Source: 13-2-20CM-66-19 sp036273735
GTDB taxonomy: Bacteria > Pseudomonadota > Gammaproteobacteria > Steroidobacterales > Steroidobacteraceae
Reading direction: 5' to 3'
DNA: 53,699 nucleotides
NCBI GenBank assembly: GCA_036273735.1
Contig: DASUHA010000166.1
Location: 1 to 53,699 of the forward strand
Every line of letters begins with the position of its first letter. Position 1 is the stretch's first letter. The translations under genes were made by a program, and so were the position numbers. Below are positions 17,092 to 24,887 of the stretch, piece after piece. The notes under the pieces are model-generated. The model ran no database searches. It saw only the letters and a list, made by a program, of their open reading frames with translations, and had not been told where the DNA came from.

Positions 17092-19056
17092 ATGAGAACG
17101 AGTCGCATTTGCAGTGCCAAGGTTGGGCTTTTTCTCGCAGTCGGTGCGGTCGGGCTTCTCTTGAGCGTCGCGGCATCCGGTCGGGACGCGGCCGCCACGG
17201 TCCCTCAGACGTGGCAGATGATCGATTATCTCTCGACCGATTACGCCGGGGCGGTCAAGGACGGCGCGGTAATCAGCGCCTCGGAATACTCGGAAATGCG
17301 CGAGTTTTCGCGTACCGCCAGAAGCCGGATTCAGGCCCTTCCGCCAAGCGCCGCCACTGCAGCGCTGCTCGCTGAGGCCAATACTCTGATTGCCCAGATC
17401 GATGCCAAAGCGTCGCCTGCGGATGTCGCTCATAGCGCCCACACGCTGGCTGACGCATTGCTGGTGGCTTATCCGATCGTGACCGGGCCGCAGCGTACAC
17501 CCAACCTCGCCCAGGGTGCCGCGCTGTACCAGCAAGAGTGCGCGGCCTGCCACGGAGCTACCGGAAGGGGAGATGGCCCAGTGGGTGTGCGGCTGTCGCC
17601 GCCTCCGGTGAATTTCACCGCGCAGGCCCGGGCCGATGAGCGCAGTGCCCTGTCTCTCTACGAGGTCATCACCCAAGGAGTGCAGGGCACACCGATGGCG
17701 AGCTACGGCAAGACGCTCTCGCCTGGAAACCGATGGGATCTCGCCTATTACGTCGGCACGCTCGCCTATCCGCAAGGAAAGGCGGAAAGTGCGGCGCGAT
17801 TCTGGCAGCGGGATGCCACGGCCCGCGCCCGGATCACCGATCTGAATGACCTCTCGCAGGCGCGGGTGACTCAGTTGGCGCCTGAGCTTGGCTTGCAGCA
17901 GTCCAGGCTGATCGTCGGCTACCTGCGCGCTCACCCCGACGCTGTGCAAGAGGCCCTGCACGGCGTTCCCCTCGCGCGAGCACGTGTGCAAGCGAGTCTG
18001 GCCGCGTACCGAGCCGGCTCAGTGGCGGAGTCCACGGGAATGGCGCTGTCAGCGTATCTCGACGGTATCGAGCCCATCGAGCCTCAGCTCAATGCCCGGG
18101 ACAGTGCACTGCGCATGCAGTTGGAAACGGCTATGGGCGCGTATCGGACGGCCCTCTCTCGCCACGCGCCAGTCGCCAGCGTCGCCGCGCAAGCCACTCG
18201 GGTGAATTCGCTCTTGGATCAGGCGCAGGCTGTGACCTCCTATGCCGGCAATGATCCGGTGACCACCTTCCTCGGGGCGTTTACGATCCTGGTTCGCGAA
18301 GGGCTCGAGGCGCTGTTGGTCGTGGTGGCTTTGCTGGCTTTCCTGCGCAAGGCGGAACGGTTCGCGGCGCTGCGCTACGTGCATGCCGGCTGGACCTCCG
18401 CGCTCCTCGCGGGCGCCATCACGTGGGCGCTGGCACGCTACGCGATATCCATCAGCGGCGCCAACCGCGAGCTCACCGAAGGATTCTCATCTGTATTCGC
18501 TGCCGCCGTGCTGGTCAGCGTCGGACTCTGGATGCACGGGAAGAGCATCGGCGGGCGCTGGCAGGCCTATTTGAAGGGTAAGATGACCTTTGCGGTCAAT
18601 CAGAGATCCGCCTGGTTTCTCTTCGGACTCGCGTTCATTTCGGTTTACCGCGAGGTCTTCGAGACGATTCTCTTCTACGTGGCGCTGTGGAACCCCGGCG
18701 AGAAATTCTGGCTCCTCACGGGCATAGGCGCCGGCGCAGTGACTCTGGGCCTGATCGCATGGATTCTCCTGCGCACGAGCCGCCGCCTGCCTATCGGCAA
18801 GTTTTTCTCGGCAAGCTCGGTACTCATCGCAGTGCTGGCGATCGTGCTCACCGGCAAGGGTGTCTCGGCCCTCCAGGAGGCCGGCTGGGCACCCGTGACC
18901 GTTGCGCCGTTTCCGCATATTGAAGTCCTTGGCGTGTACCCGACCTGGCAATCCTCATTGGCGCAGCTCATCGTCCTGCTGGTACTGGTGTCCGGGTTCG
19001 CGATCAACGGCCTGCGCGCCCGCAGCGCACCGGCAGCAGCCGTCCCCACCAAGTAA
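17092..19056 (+). CDS. Cytochrome c/FTR1-family iron permease fusion
   Basis: A 654-residue membrane protein for high-affinity iron uptake. After an N-terminal hydrophobic segment comes a periplasmic c-type haem domain with CAACH (residues 150-154), then an FTR1/EfeU permease with two glutamate motifs, REGLE (402-406) and REVFE (520-524), and about six or seven membrane spans. Fusion of cytochrome c with FTR1 is a known architecture; the haem may oxidise Fe(II) before transport. The frame is open from 16894, but the upstream part is poor protein, and I chose the ATG at 17092. The gene stands alone, with no efeO or efeB neighbour. Confidence 0.87.
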   Translation: MRTSRICSAKVGLFLAVGAVGLLLSVAASGRDAAATVPQTWQMIDYLSTDYAGAVKDGAVISASEYSEMREFSRTARSRIQALPPSAATAALLAEANTLIAQIDAKASPADVAHSAHTLADALLVAYPIVTGPQRTPNLAQGAALYQQECAACHGATGRGDGPVGVRLSPPPVNFTAQARADERSALSLYEVITQGVQGTPMASYGKTLSPGNRWDLAYYVGTLAYPQGKAESAARFWQRDATARARITDLNDLSQARVTQLAPELGLQQSRLIVGYLRAHPDAVQEALHGVPLARARVQASLAAYRAGSVAESTGMALSAYLDGIEPIEPQLNARDSALRMQLETAMGAYRTALSRHAPVASVAAQATRVNSLLDQAQAVTSYAGNDPVTTFLGAFTILVREGLEALLVVVALLAFLRKAERFAALRYVHAGWTSALLAGAITWALARYAISISGANRELTEGFSSVFAAAVLVSVGLWMHGKSIGGRWQAYLKGKMTFAVNQRSAWFLFGLAFISVYREVFETILFYVALWNPGEKFWLLTGIGAGAVTLGLIAWILLRTSRRLPIGKFFSASSVLIAVLAIVLTGKGVSALQEAGWAPVTVAPFPHIEVLGVYPTWQSSLAQLIVLLVLVSGFAINGLRARSAPAAAVPTK

Positions 19057-19148
19057 CTTCTCAGCTATCGTGAGTCATCCAGTTGCGCCGCCCTGCCGAA
19101 GTGCTCGATCAGAAGCTGAGACGCCCGGCCGCCATTGCGCTTCTTACG

Positions 19149-19700
19149 TCACTTCCTCTGGATGAGGTTGCGTGCGTTGGATTTGGGATGAGAGTTCGAT
19201 GCGAGTCGAGCGGTCTCGTCGTGACCTGGCGGTTCCCCGCTCCGTTTGACTCGGCCGTCGGGCAGTGGAACCGCTATGGGCGCGACGACGACTTTCGCCA
19301 CCCCGATGCGTTTCGTGATTCCGATCTCATGTGCGGTCGCTGGCGATAAGTCGACGATACGACCCTTGATGTACGGACCGCGATCCTCGATCTTGATGAT
19401 GGCGCTCTTCCCGGTGGCGACATTGGTGACTTTCGCCACGGTTCCGAGCGGGAGCGTGCGGCTCGCGGCATTGTTGCCCCGCGGGTTCATCGGGGCGCCA
19501 TTCGCCATGGTTTTACCGAAGAATTGCCGCGCGTAGTACGAGGCGGCGCCGCGCCGCTTTCTTGCCGAGAGATCCGGCTTCGCCGGCCCTGAAACTCGCT
19601 GTGGCGCGTCTCGATGGGGAGGTTCCGCTGCGCCGAGCGGCGAGAATGCGATCGCCAATCCCGCTGCGAGCAGGGGTATTGCTCCGGCCAAGCGCTGCAC
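19149..19700 (-). CDS. RlpA-family septal ring lytic transglycosylase-like protein
   Basis: A 183-residue exported protein. A signal peptide (LLAAGLAIAFSPLGAAE) precedes a double-psi beta-barrel domain with GAASYYARQFFGKTMANGAP, SRTLPLGTVAKVTN and EDRGPYIKGRIVDLS, the RlpA core. The C-terminal SPOR domain of classical RlpA is absent and no lipobox Cys is present, so it is a short periplasmic form. The start is GTG (19700) with GGAGA five bases upstream. It would cleave denuded peptidoglycan if the catalytic Glu/Asp are conserved. It stands alone. Confidence 0.85.
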   Translation of the reverse strand: MQRLAGAIPLLAAGLAIAFSPLGAAEPPHRDAPQRVSGPAKPDLSARKRRGAASYYARQFFGKTMANGAPMNPRGNNAASRTLPLGTVAKVTNVATGKSAIIKIEDRGPYIKGRIVDLSPATAHEIGITKRIGVAKVVVAPIAVPLPDGRVKRSGEPPGHDETARLASNSHPKSNARNLIQRK

Positions 19701-19805
19701 CTGCTCTCCAAAGTGAGAACCGCTAAGGAGATAACTTGGGGCCGCTTTGGGAGTTCCAGAGCCGGCAGCTGAGCCGCACGGAATCCATTGAGATCGGGTG
19801 GCGCG

Positions 19806-21902
19806 CTAGTGCTGGGACGCACCGTCGCCCATGCCTGCGCGGCTGCGCGTGAAGACGCGTCGGCCTTCGAACCAGGTCTCGAGCACCTGAGTGCCCGCCA
19901 CGTCATCGGCGCGACCATGGTCGGCGAGCTCGAGGATATCCCGATCCAATACGATGAAGTCGGCGGATTTTCCGACCTCGAGGGACCCGGTTACGGTGCC
20001 CCGGCGCAGAAAACGGGCGCCGTTGATGGTGTAGGCGTCGATGACATCGCGAATCGAGATCGCCTGCTTGGGGTTTAACGCCCGCTCACCGGGGTGTCGG
20101 CGAGTCACTGCCAGCGCCATGTTCACAAATGGTCGCGGATCCCTAGTGTCGACCGGCGCATCGGATCCGGCGACAAGCGTCGCGCCTGCCTGTAGGACTG
20201 CTCTGACCCGGTAGGCATTGCGCTCGTAGTATCCGTCGTGGGGATGAAGCGCCGAATAGTCGCTGCCCGCCACCCGGTCGATGAACGGTACGACGGTCAT
20301 GTCGTATTGCTCATCCGTATACGCCCAGGCGTAAGTGAATGCTACGTACAGATGATCGTGTCCAACGCGCGCCACATCGGCGGGAGCGGCTAGTTGCATG
20401 TGGGCAATGCCATCGGGGTAGCTCGATACCCCATCGGCCGCCCGTGCAGCCTCCAGATCGTCGAGTACCGTGTGCAGCGTACCGTCACCAATAACGTGAA
20501 TATGCAGCGCGAAGCCTGCCTCATGAAAGCGCCGGATGAATTCCCGGATGACCGCGGGATCGTGCTGCAGTTGCCCCTGCGATACGCTGCACTGCGCCGG
20601 ATGGAATCCATGCGCTGTCATAAAGTCAGCCAGGGCCCGAGGCGACGCGTAATGGGCGGGTTGCGCCCGAACTTGTGCGCAGACCGCGGAGGCCGTATCG
20701 ACATAGCCCTTGACGGTCAGCTTGCCGGCAGAGTCCTTCCCGAAAATGGGTTGCAGGTACGGATGCAGCGACAGGACATCCGGCAATGTCGGAGGCAAAG
20801 CGTACGGATTGCCTTCCAAGACTCCGTCTGCGAATAGCTTCACGACGTCCGCGCGAATGAGCGGGTCGCGCGCGAACTGTGCGCGTACTCGCCGCGCAGA
20901 GGTCAGCATGCGTGCAAAGTCAGGCTTGCCATCCGCTGTCCTGATGAAGTCCGGGTCATAGAATTGGGCGAGGGTGACGCGGGCCGAGAGCTTGCCCTCG
21001 CGCTCGAGCGTCTGATAGACCGGCACCAGCTGCGGCGGTACTGCCGCATCGAGAAAACCGGTAATGCCGTCGTCGTTGTATAAGCGCGGTATCTGATCCC
21101 GCGCTTTCATGATCGCCCCGCCGTCCACGAAACTGCCCGCAACGTCCACGCCCGGCGCAGGCATGAGCAGGCGTGCCGCTTCGTTGACCGCGCCATTGGG
21201 CTCTCCATTCGCATCCACGCCGACGACTTTGGCATAAGCGGCGAAGTCGCGGGTGAGCGTCGCTTTCGATAGTCCAACGACCTGGCCGGAGACATTGCGC
21301 GCCTTCAGGAGCGCTACGCTGTTGAAGGCGTCATGATGGCCGTCGTTGCCGTATAGATGGATGGCAACGCTCGTCGAAGCGCGGTCCAGCGCGGCGCGTA
21401 AGGTCGGAAAGTCAGCATCCGGTTGATTGCCATCCGAGAAATTCCATTGCTGCACGCTCAGCCAACCGCCCGCGGGTACCCGGTAGCGCTGCAGGCAGCG
21501 ACCCACGAACGCCGAGATCTGTCGCAACGGCATGGGCGCGCTGTCGAGATCGCAGACATCGAGCTTGATCGCCAGCATTGGATGGGTGTGCGAATCGAAA
21601 AGACCGGGGAGCACGAGCTTGCCACCCAGCCTCTCGACCTTCGTATGCGGGCCGATCCAGCGCCGTACCGCCGCGGAGGAGCCGACGAAGACGATGTTAC
21701 CTGCGCGCACGGCGAGTGCCTGTCGTTCGCTGTGATGGGCATCCGCCGTGTAGATTCTGGCATCGATCACTGCGAGGTCCGCCGGTGGCGGTGCGGCATG
21801 CGCAGGAATAGCGAGTATCGGTATCAGGCAGGCAAGGAGTGGAACCGCGTGCAAAACCCGGTGCTTACGCTCGATCTTTGTCTGCATGGCCTGGTGCGAC
21901 AT
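19806..21902 (-). CDS. Secreted YtcJ-like amidohydrolase
   Basis: A metal-dependent hydrolase of the amidohydrolase-3/YtcJ group, about 700 residues. A signal peptide (VLHAVPLLACLIPILAIPAHA) is followed by DLAVIDARIYTAD, the metal-binding LPGLFDSHTHPM motif (HxH) and a C-terminal GSDAPVDTRDP segment with the catalytic Asp. Such enzymes hydrolyse N-substituted amides or similar compounds in the periplasm. Several in-frame ATGs exist (21941, 21932, 21902, 21887), none with a decisive ribosome site; I chose 21902, which leaves a normal signal peptide. It is divergent from the second ArsR gene. The substrate is unknown. Confidence 0.85.
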   Translation of the reverse strand: MSHQAMQTKIERKHRVLHAVPLLACLIPILAIPAHAAPPPADLAVIDARIYTADAHHSERQALAVRAGNIVFVGSSAAVRRWIGPHTKVERLGGKLVLPGLFDSHTHPMLAIKLDVCDLDSAPMPLRQISAFVGRCLQRYRVPAGGWLSVQQWNFSDGNQPDADFPTLRAALDRASTSVAIHLYGNDGHHDAFNSVALLKARNVSGQVVGLSKATLTRDFAAYAKVVGVDANGEPNGAVNEAARLLMPAPGVDVAGSFVDGGAIMKARDQIPRLYNDDGITGFLDAAVPPQLVPVYQTLEREGKLSARVTLAQFYDPDFIRTADGKPDFARMLTSARRVRAQFARDPLIRADVVKLFADGVLEGNPYALPPTLPDVLSLHPYLQPIFGKDSAGKLTVKGYVDTASAVCAQVRAQPAHYASPRALADFMTAHGFHPAQCSVSQGQLQHDPAVIREFIRRFHEAGFALHIHVIGDGTLHTVLDDLEAARAADGVSSYPDGIAHMQLAAPADVARVGHDHLYVAFTYAWAYTDEQYDMTVVPFIDRVAGSDYSALHPHDGYYERNAYRVRAVLQAGATLVAGSDAPVDTRDPRPFVNMALAVTRRHPGERALNPKQAISIRDVIDAYTINGARFLRRGTVTGSLEVGKSADFIVLDRDILELADHGRADDVAGTQVLETWFEGRRVFTRSRAGMGDGASQH

Positions 21903-22046
21903 GGGCTTGGATCTCGCGTGGCGCGATGGCATGGCCTCCATTGTACGATACGTGTGACTCGATTATCGAGTCGCAAGACTCTGGTTCCACAACCGGCCCG
22001 ATCGATCCCTGCGCTCGGCCACCCCTTGCATGCCGTCCCCCCATGC

Positions 22047-22078
22047 TCGTATACTGAACTCAATGGTTCAGTATACGA
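22047..22078. promoter_or_regulatory. 13-bp-arm palindrome spanning the arsR start codon, likely operator
   Basis: TCGTATACTGAAC and GTTCAGTATACGA are perfect inverted arms separated by TCAATG. The ATG of the regulator (22063-22065) sits in the spacer. The left arm contains TATACT (22050-22055), a -10 box placed so that transcription would begin at or next to the A of the ATG. Confidence 0.7.
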
Positions 22079-22428
22079 ACGTCAACCTCGATACCTCGTT
22101 CGCCGCCCTCTCGGATGTCACGCGACGCGGCGTGCTGGAGCAGCTCATACGCGCCGAGGCATCAATCACCGAGCTCGCCGAGAAATTCAACATGACCCTC
22201 ACGGGCATGAAGAAACATGTCGGCGTCCTGGAGCAGGCCGGACTCGTCATCACGCAGAAGGTCGGCCGCGTGCGGACCTGCAGGGTCGGCCCGCATCGAC
22301 TGGCGGAGGCGACGGCATGGCTCGAGAAGTACCGCCAGCTCTGGGCCGCACGCTTCGACGAGCTGGACGGGATTATCGAGGATTTGAAAGAGCGGGAGAA
22401 AATCGATGGCCGCAAGAAAAGAGAGTGA
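22063..22428 (+). CDS. ArsR-family regulator, probably leaderless and self-controlled
   Basis: A 121-residue winged-helix repressor starting MVQYTNVNLDTSFAALSD, continuing TRRGVLEQLIRAEASITELAEKFNMTLTGMKKHVGVLEQAGLV, which is the ArsR recognition region. There is no Cys-rich metal site. The in-frame ATG at 22030 is rejected because the -10 box and palindrome lie downstream of it. No ribosome site precedes the ATG at 22063, which fits a leaderless message. The next gene starts within its last 23 bases. This is the second ArsR-AHSA1 set in the window; the two regulators have different operators. Confidence 0.85.
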   Translation: MVQYTNVNLDTSFAALSDVTRRGVLEQLIRAEASITELAEKFNMTLTGMKKHVGVLEQAGLVITQKVGRVRTCRVGPHRLAEATAWLEKYRQLWAARFDELDGIIEDLKEREKIDGRKKRE

Positions 22429-22924
22429 GCCCAAGCCCATGAAAAACCGCACGACGGTCGAGCGGAAGTCCGAGCGTGAGCTCATCGTCATGCGAACCTT
22501 CGACGCTCCAGCGCGGATCGTATTCGAAGCGTGGACCAAGCCCGATCTGTTCAAACGGTGGTGGGCGCCGAGATCGAGGGGCATCTCCCTGGTTTCCTGC
22601 CAGATGGATGTTCGTGTCGGAGGCGGGTACCGATTGGTATTCGGCAAAGGTATGGAATTCTTCGGCAGATACATCGAGGTGACACCGCACTCGCGCCTCG
22701 TGTGGACCAATGACGAGGGCGGTGAGGATGGGCCCGTCACCACGGTGACCTTCGAGGAAAAAGGCGGCAAGACGCTGCTCGTCATGCACGAGCTCTATTC
22801 CTCCAAGGAAGCTCTCGACGCTGCCGGCACCGGAGCGGCGGATGGGATGGGCGAGTTGTTCGGACAACTGGACGAGCTTCTCGCCACGCTCGGCGCAAGC
22901 GGAGGACGGGTGAGGTCGGGCTGA
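22406..22924 (+). CDS. SRPBCC/AHSA1-domain protein, translationally coupled to ArsR
   Basis: A 172-residue START/AHSA1-fold protein. Landmarks are ELIVMRTFDAPARIVFEAWTKPDLFKRWW near the N terminus, then VRVGGGYRLVF, PHSRLVWTND and GMGELFGQLDELLA. It overlaps the ArsR gene by 23 bp and has GGGAG seven bases before the ATG at 22406. An alternative ATG at 22439 would trim eleven residues. It is convergent with the GGDEF/EAL gene, 21 bp apart. The function of this subfamily is not known; the pair is probably a small ligand-responsive module. Confidence 0.85.
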   Translation: MAARKESEPKPMKNRTTVERKSERELIVMRTFDAPARIVFEAWTKPDLFKRWWAPRSRGISLVSCQMDVRVGGGYRLVFGKGMEFFGRYIEVTPHSRLVWTNDEGGEDGPVTTVTFEEKGGKTLLVMHELYSSKEALDAAGTGAADGMGELFGQLDELLATLGASGGRVRSG

Positions 22925-22942
22925 CGGGTAGTGGTCTTCAGC

Positions 22943-22970
22943 TCTTCAAGCCGGCGTCTTCAAGCCGGCG
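22943..22970 (-). repeat. Perfect 14-bp tandem repeat at the 3' end of the GGDEF/EAL gene
   Basis: The unit TCTTCAAGCCGGCG occurs twice head to tail (22943-22956 and 22957-22970). On the minus strand the first-read copy encodes GLK, and the second is read in another frame and supplies the TGA stop. Deletion of one copy would give a C terminus ending GLKS instead of GLKTPA. Confidence 0.85.
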
Positions 22971-24874
22971 AGCTTGCTGTGGGTTCGCGCAGCCTCCTCG
23001 TCGGTCAGGACCGGATTCTCCTGCAGCAGTTCCTCGAACTTCGCGGGCAGCAGGGCGGGGCTGAAATAGAAACCCTGGTACTGGTCGCAGCCAAGCTTGG
23101 CAAGCAGGTGTAACTGCTCACGCGTCTCCACGCCCTCTGCGATCACCTTTAGGCACAGACTGTGGGCGAGCGAGATGATGGCGCCAACGATGGAAGCGTC
23201 TTCCCGACGCGCGGTCATCTGTTCGACGAAGCAGCGGTCGATCTTGAGCTTGTCGATCGGAAAGCGGCGCAGGTAGCTCATACTGGAGTAGCCGGTGCCG
23301 AAGTCATCGACCGAGACCAGAACGCCCATGCGGCTGATGGCTTCCAGGATATGCACGGACTCCTCGGCATCGCTCATGACCGCGGTCTCCGTCAGCTCGA
23401 TCTCGAGGAGTGTAGGGTCGAGCCCCGAGGCATCGAGTGCGCGGCGAATCTGACCCACCAAGTCCACGAGGCGGAACTGCGAGGGCGCAAGATTGACGGC
23501 GATGCGTACGGCGCGGGGCCCGTGCTCCTGCCAGACCTTTCCTTGACGGCACGCCTCAAACAACACCCACTCGCCGATGGCATCGAGTAGGCCGCACTCC
23601 GCGGCAACCGGAATGAACTCGCCCGGGAGCAGCAGGCCGCGCTGTGGATGCCGCCAGCGGATCAGCGCTTCGGCGCTGTTGATCCGGTCCGTCGCGGTGT
23701 CGACCTTTGGTTGGTAATGTAGCTCGAATTGCCCACGGTGCAGTGCCTCGTGCAGCTCGCTCTCGAGCTTCACACGCTCCTGTGTCACGCTCCCCATGCT
23801 CTCGGTGTAGCACTCAACGTCGTTGCGGCCGCGCTCCTTGGCGTAGTACATGGCCGCGTCTGCGTGCGCTAGCAGCGTATCGATAGTCGCCCCATCGCGC
23901 GGGTAGAACGCAATACCGATGCTGGGTGAGACATGCACGTCGATGCCGAGGAGCCGCATGGGCTGCTCCATCACCTTCAGCAGGCGCTTGCCCATCTCCA
24001 GCGTTTCCGCTTGTGTTAGCGGCCCGTCGAAGATGATCACGAATTCGTCGCCGCCGAGGCGCGCGATGCTATCGACCGCACGGATGGCTCCCTTGAGGCG
24101 CACCGCCACCTCGCACAGGAGCTCATCGCCTGCGCGATGGCCGAGCGAGTCGTTGATGAGCTTGAAGCGGTCGAGATCCACCACTGCCACGGCAAACCCG
24201 TGCGCTTGCCGGTCAGCCTGGGCAATGGCCTGAATGATGCGGTCCTCGAGCAGCAGGCGATTGGGGAGTCCGGTGAGCGAGTCATGCGAGGCGAGGTGCC
24301 GTAGCTGTCGGTTCGCAGCCTCGAGTCCGCGCGTGCGGTCGGTGACGACTCGCTCGAGACCCTCGACATGGCGCTTGAGCGCGCGTGCGTTCTGCCACTT
24401 ATGGCTCAGGGCGCTCGCAGACTGCAGGATCTCGATCGGCTCGAAGGGTTTTTTGATGACGATGAGCTTGTCGGAATGCCCGAGTCGCGCCAGGAGCTCC
24501 ATCCAATCGTAGTCACTATAGGCGGAGCAGACCACGACTTGGATGTCGGGGTCGACCTTCCAGAGGTTTTCGATCGTTTCCAGACCATCCCAGCCGGGCG
24601 GCATGCGCATGTCCACGAAGGCGACCGAGTAGGGGCGTGCCTCTGCGATGGCGCGGCGCGCCATTTCCACGCCGTCCCGGCCCTGCATCGCCGAGTCCAC
24701 GTCGAATGTCGGACGCGACACGGTCGACTGCGGCTCGCCGAACAGCGCGGCTTCCGCCGCGGAGACATGCGTGTCATCGCAGCCCGTAAGGATCTTGCGA
24801 TAGTCCTCGTGGATCGCCCGATTGTCGTCGATCATCAGCAGGCGGTGGGTCAGCAGCTCGGATTCATCGGCCAC
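22946..24874 (-). CDS. Response regulator with GGDEF and EAL domains
   Basis: A 642-residue cytoplasmic c-di-GMP protein. A receiver domain (about 1-145) has Asp16/Asp17, phospho-acceptor Asp88 in AFVDMRMPP and Lys141. A coiled linker (160-195) leads to a GGDEF domain with an intact GGDEF (274-278) and an RxxD inhibitory site (265-268) five residues upstream. The EAL domain has AEALIRW (402-404 EAL), DDFGTGYSS and EGVET, all intact. Both synthesis and breakdown of c-di-GMP are therefore possible. It starts 13 bp after the sensor kinase stop, so that kinase is its probable phosphodonor. Confidence 0.92.
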   Translation of the reverse strand: MADESELLTHRLLMIDDNRAIHEDYRKILTGCDDTHVSAAEAALFGEPQSTVSRPTFDVDSAMQGRDGVEMARRAIAEARPYSVAFVDMRMPPGWDGLETIENLWKVDPDIQVVVCSAYSDYDWMELLARLGHSDKLIVIKKPFEPIEILQSASALSHKWQNARALKRHVEGLERVVTDRTRGLEAANRQLRHLASHDSLTGLPNRLLLEDRIIQAIAQADRQAHGFAVAVVDLDRFKLINDSLGHRAGDELLCEVAVRLKGAIRAVDSIARLGGDEFVIIFDGPLTQAETLEMGKRLLKVMEQPMRLLGIDVHVSPSIGIAFYPRDGATIDTLLAHADAAMYYAKERGRNDVECYTESMGSVTQERVKLESELHEALHRGQFELHYQPKVDTATDRINSAEALIRWRHPQRGLLLPGEFIPVAAECGLLDAIGEWVLFEACRQGKVWQEHGPRAVRIAVNLAPSQFRLVDLVGQIRRALDASGLDPTLLEIELTETAVMSDAEESVHILEAISRMGVLVSVDDFGTGYSSMSYLRRFPIDKLKIDRCFVEQMTARREDASIVGAIISLAHSLCLKVIAEGVETREQLHLLAKLGCDQYQGFYFSPALLPAKFEELLQENPVLTDEEAARTHSKLAGLKTPA

Positions 24875-24887
24875 GGGGCTGCTCCGG

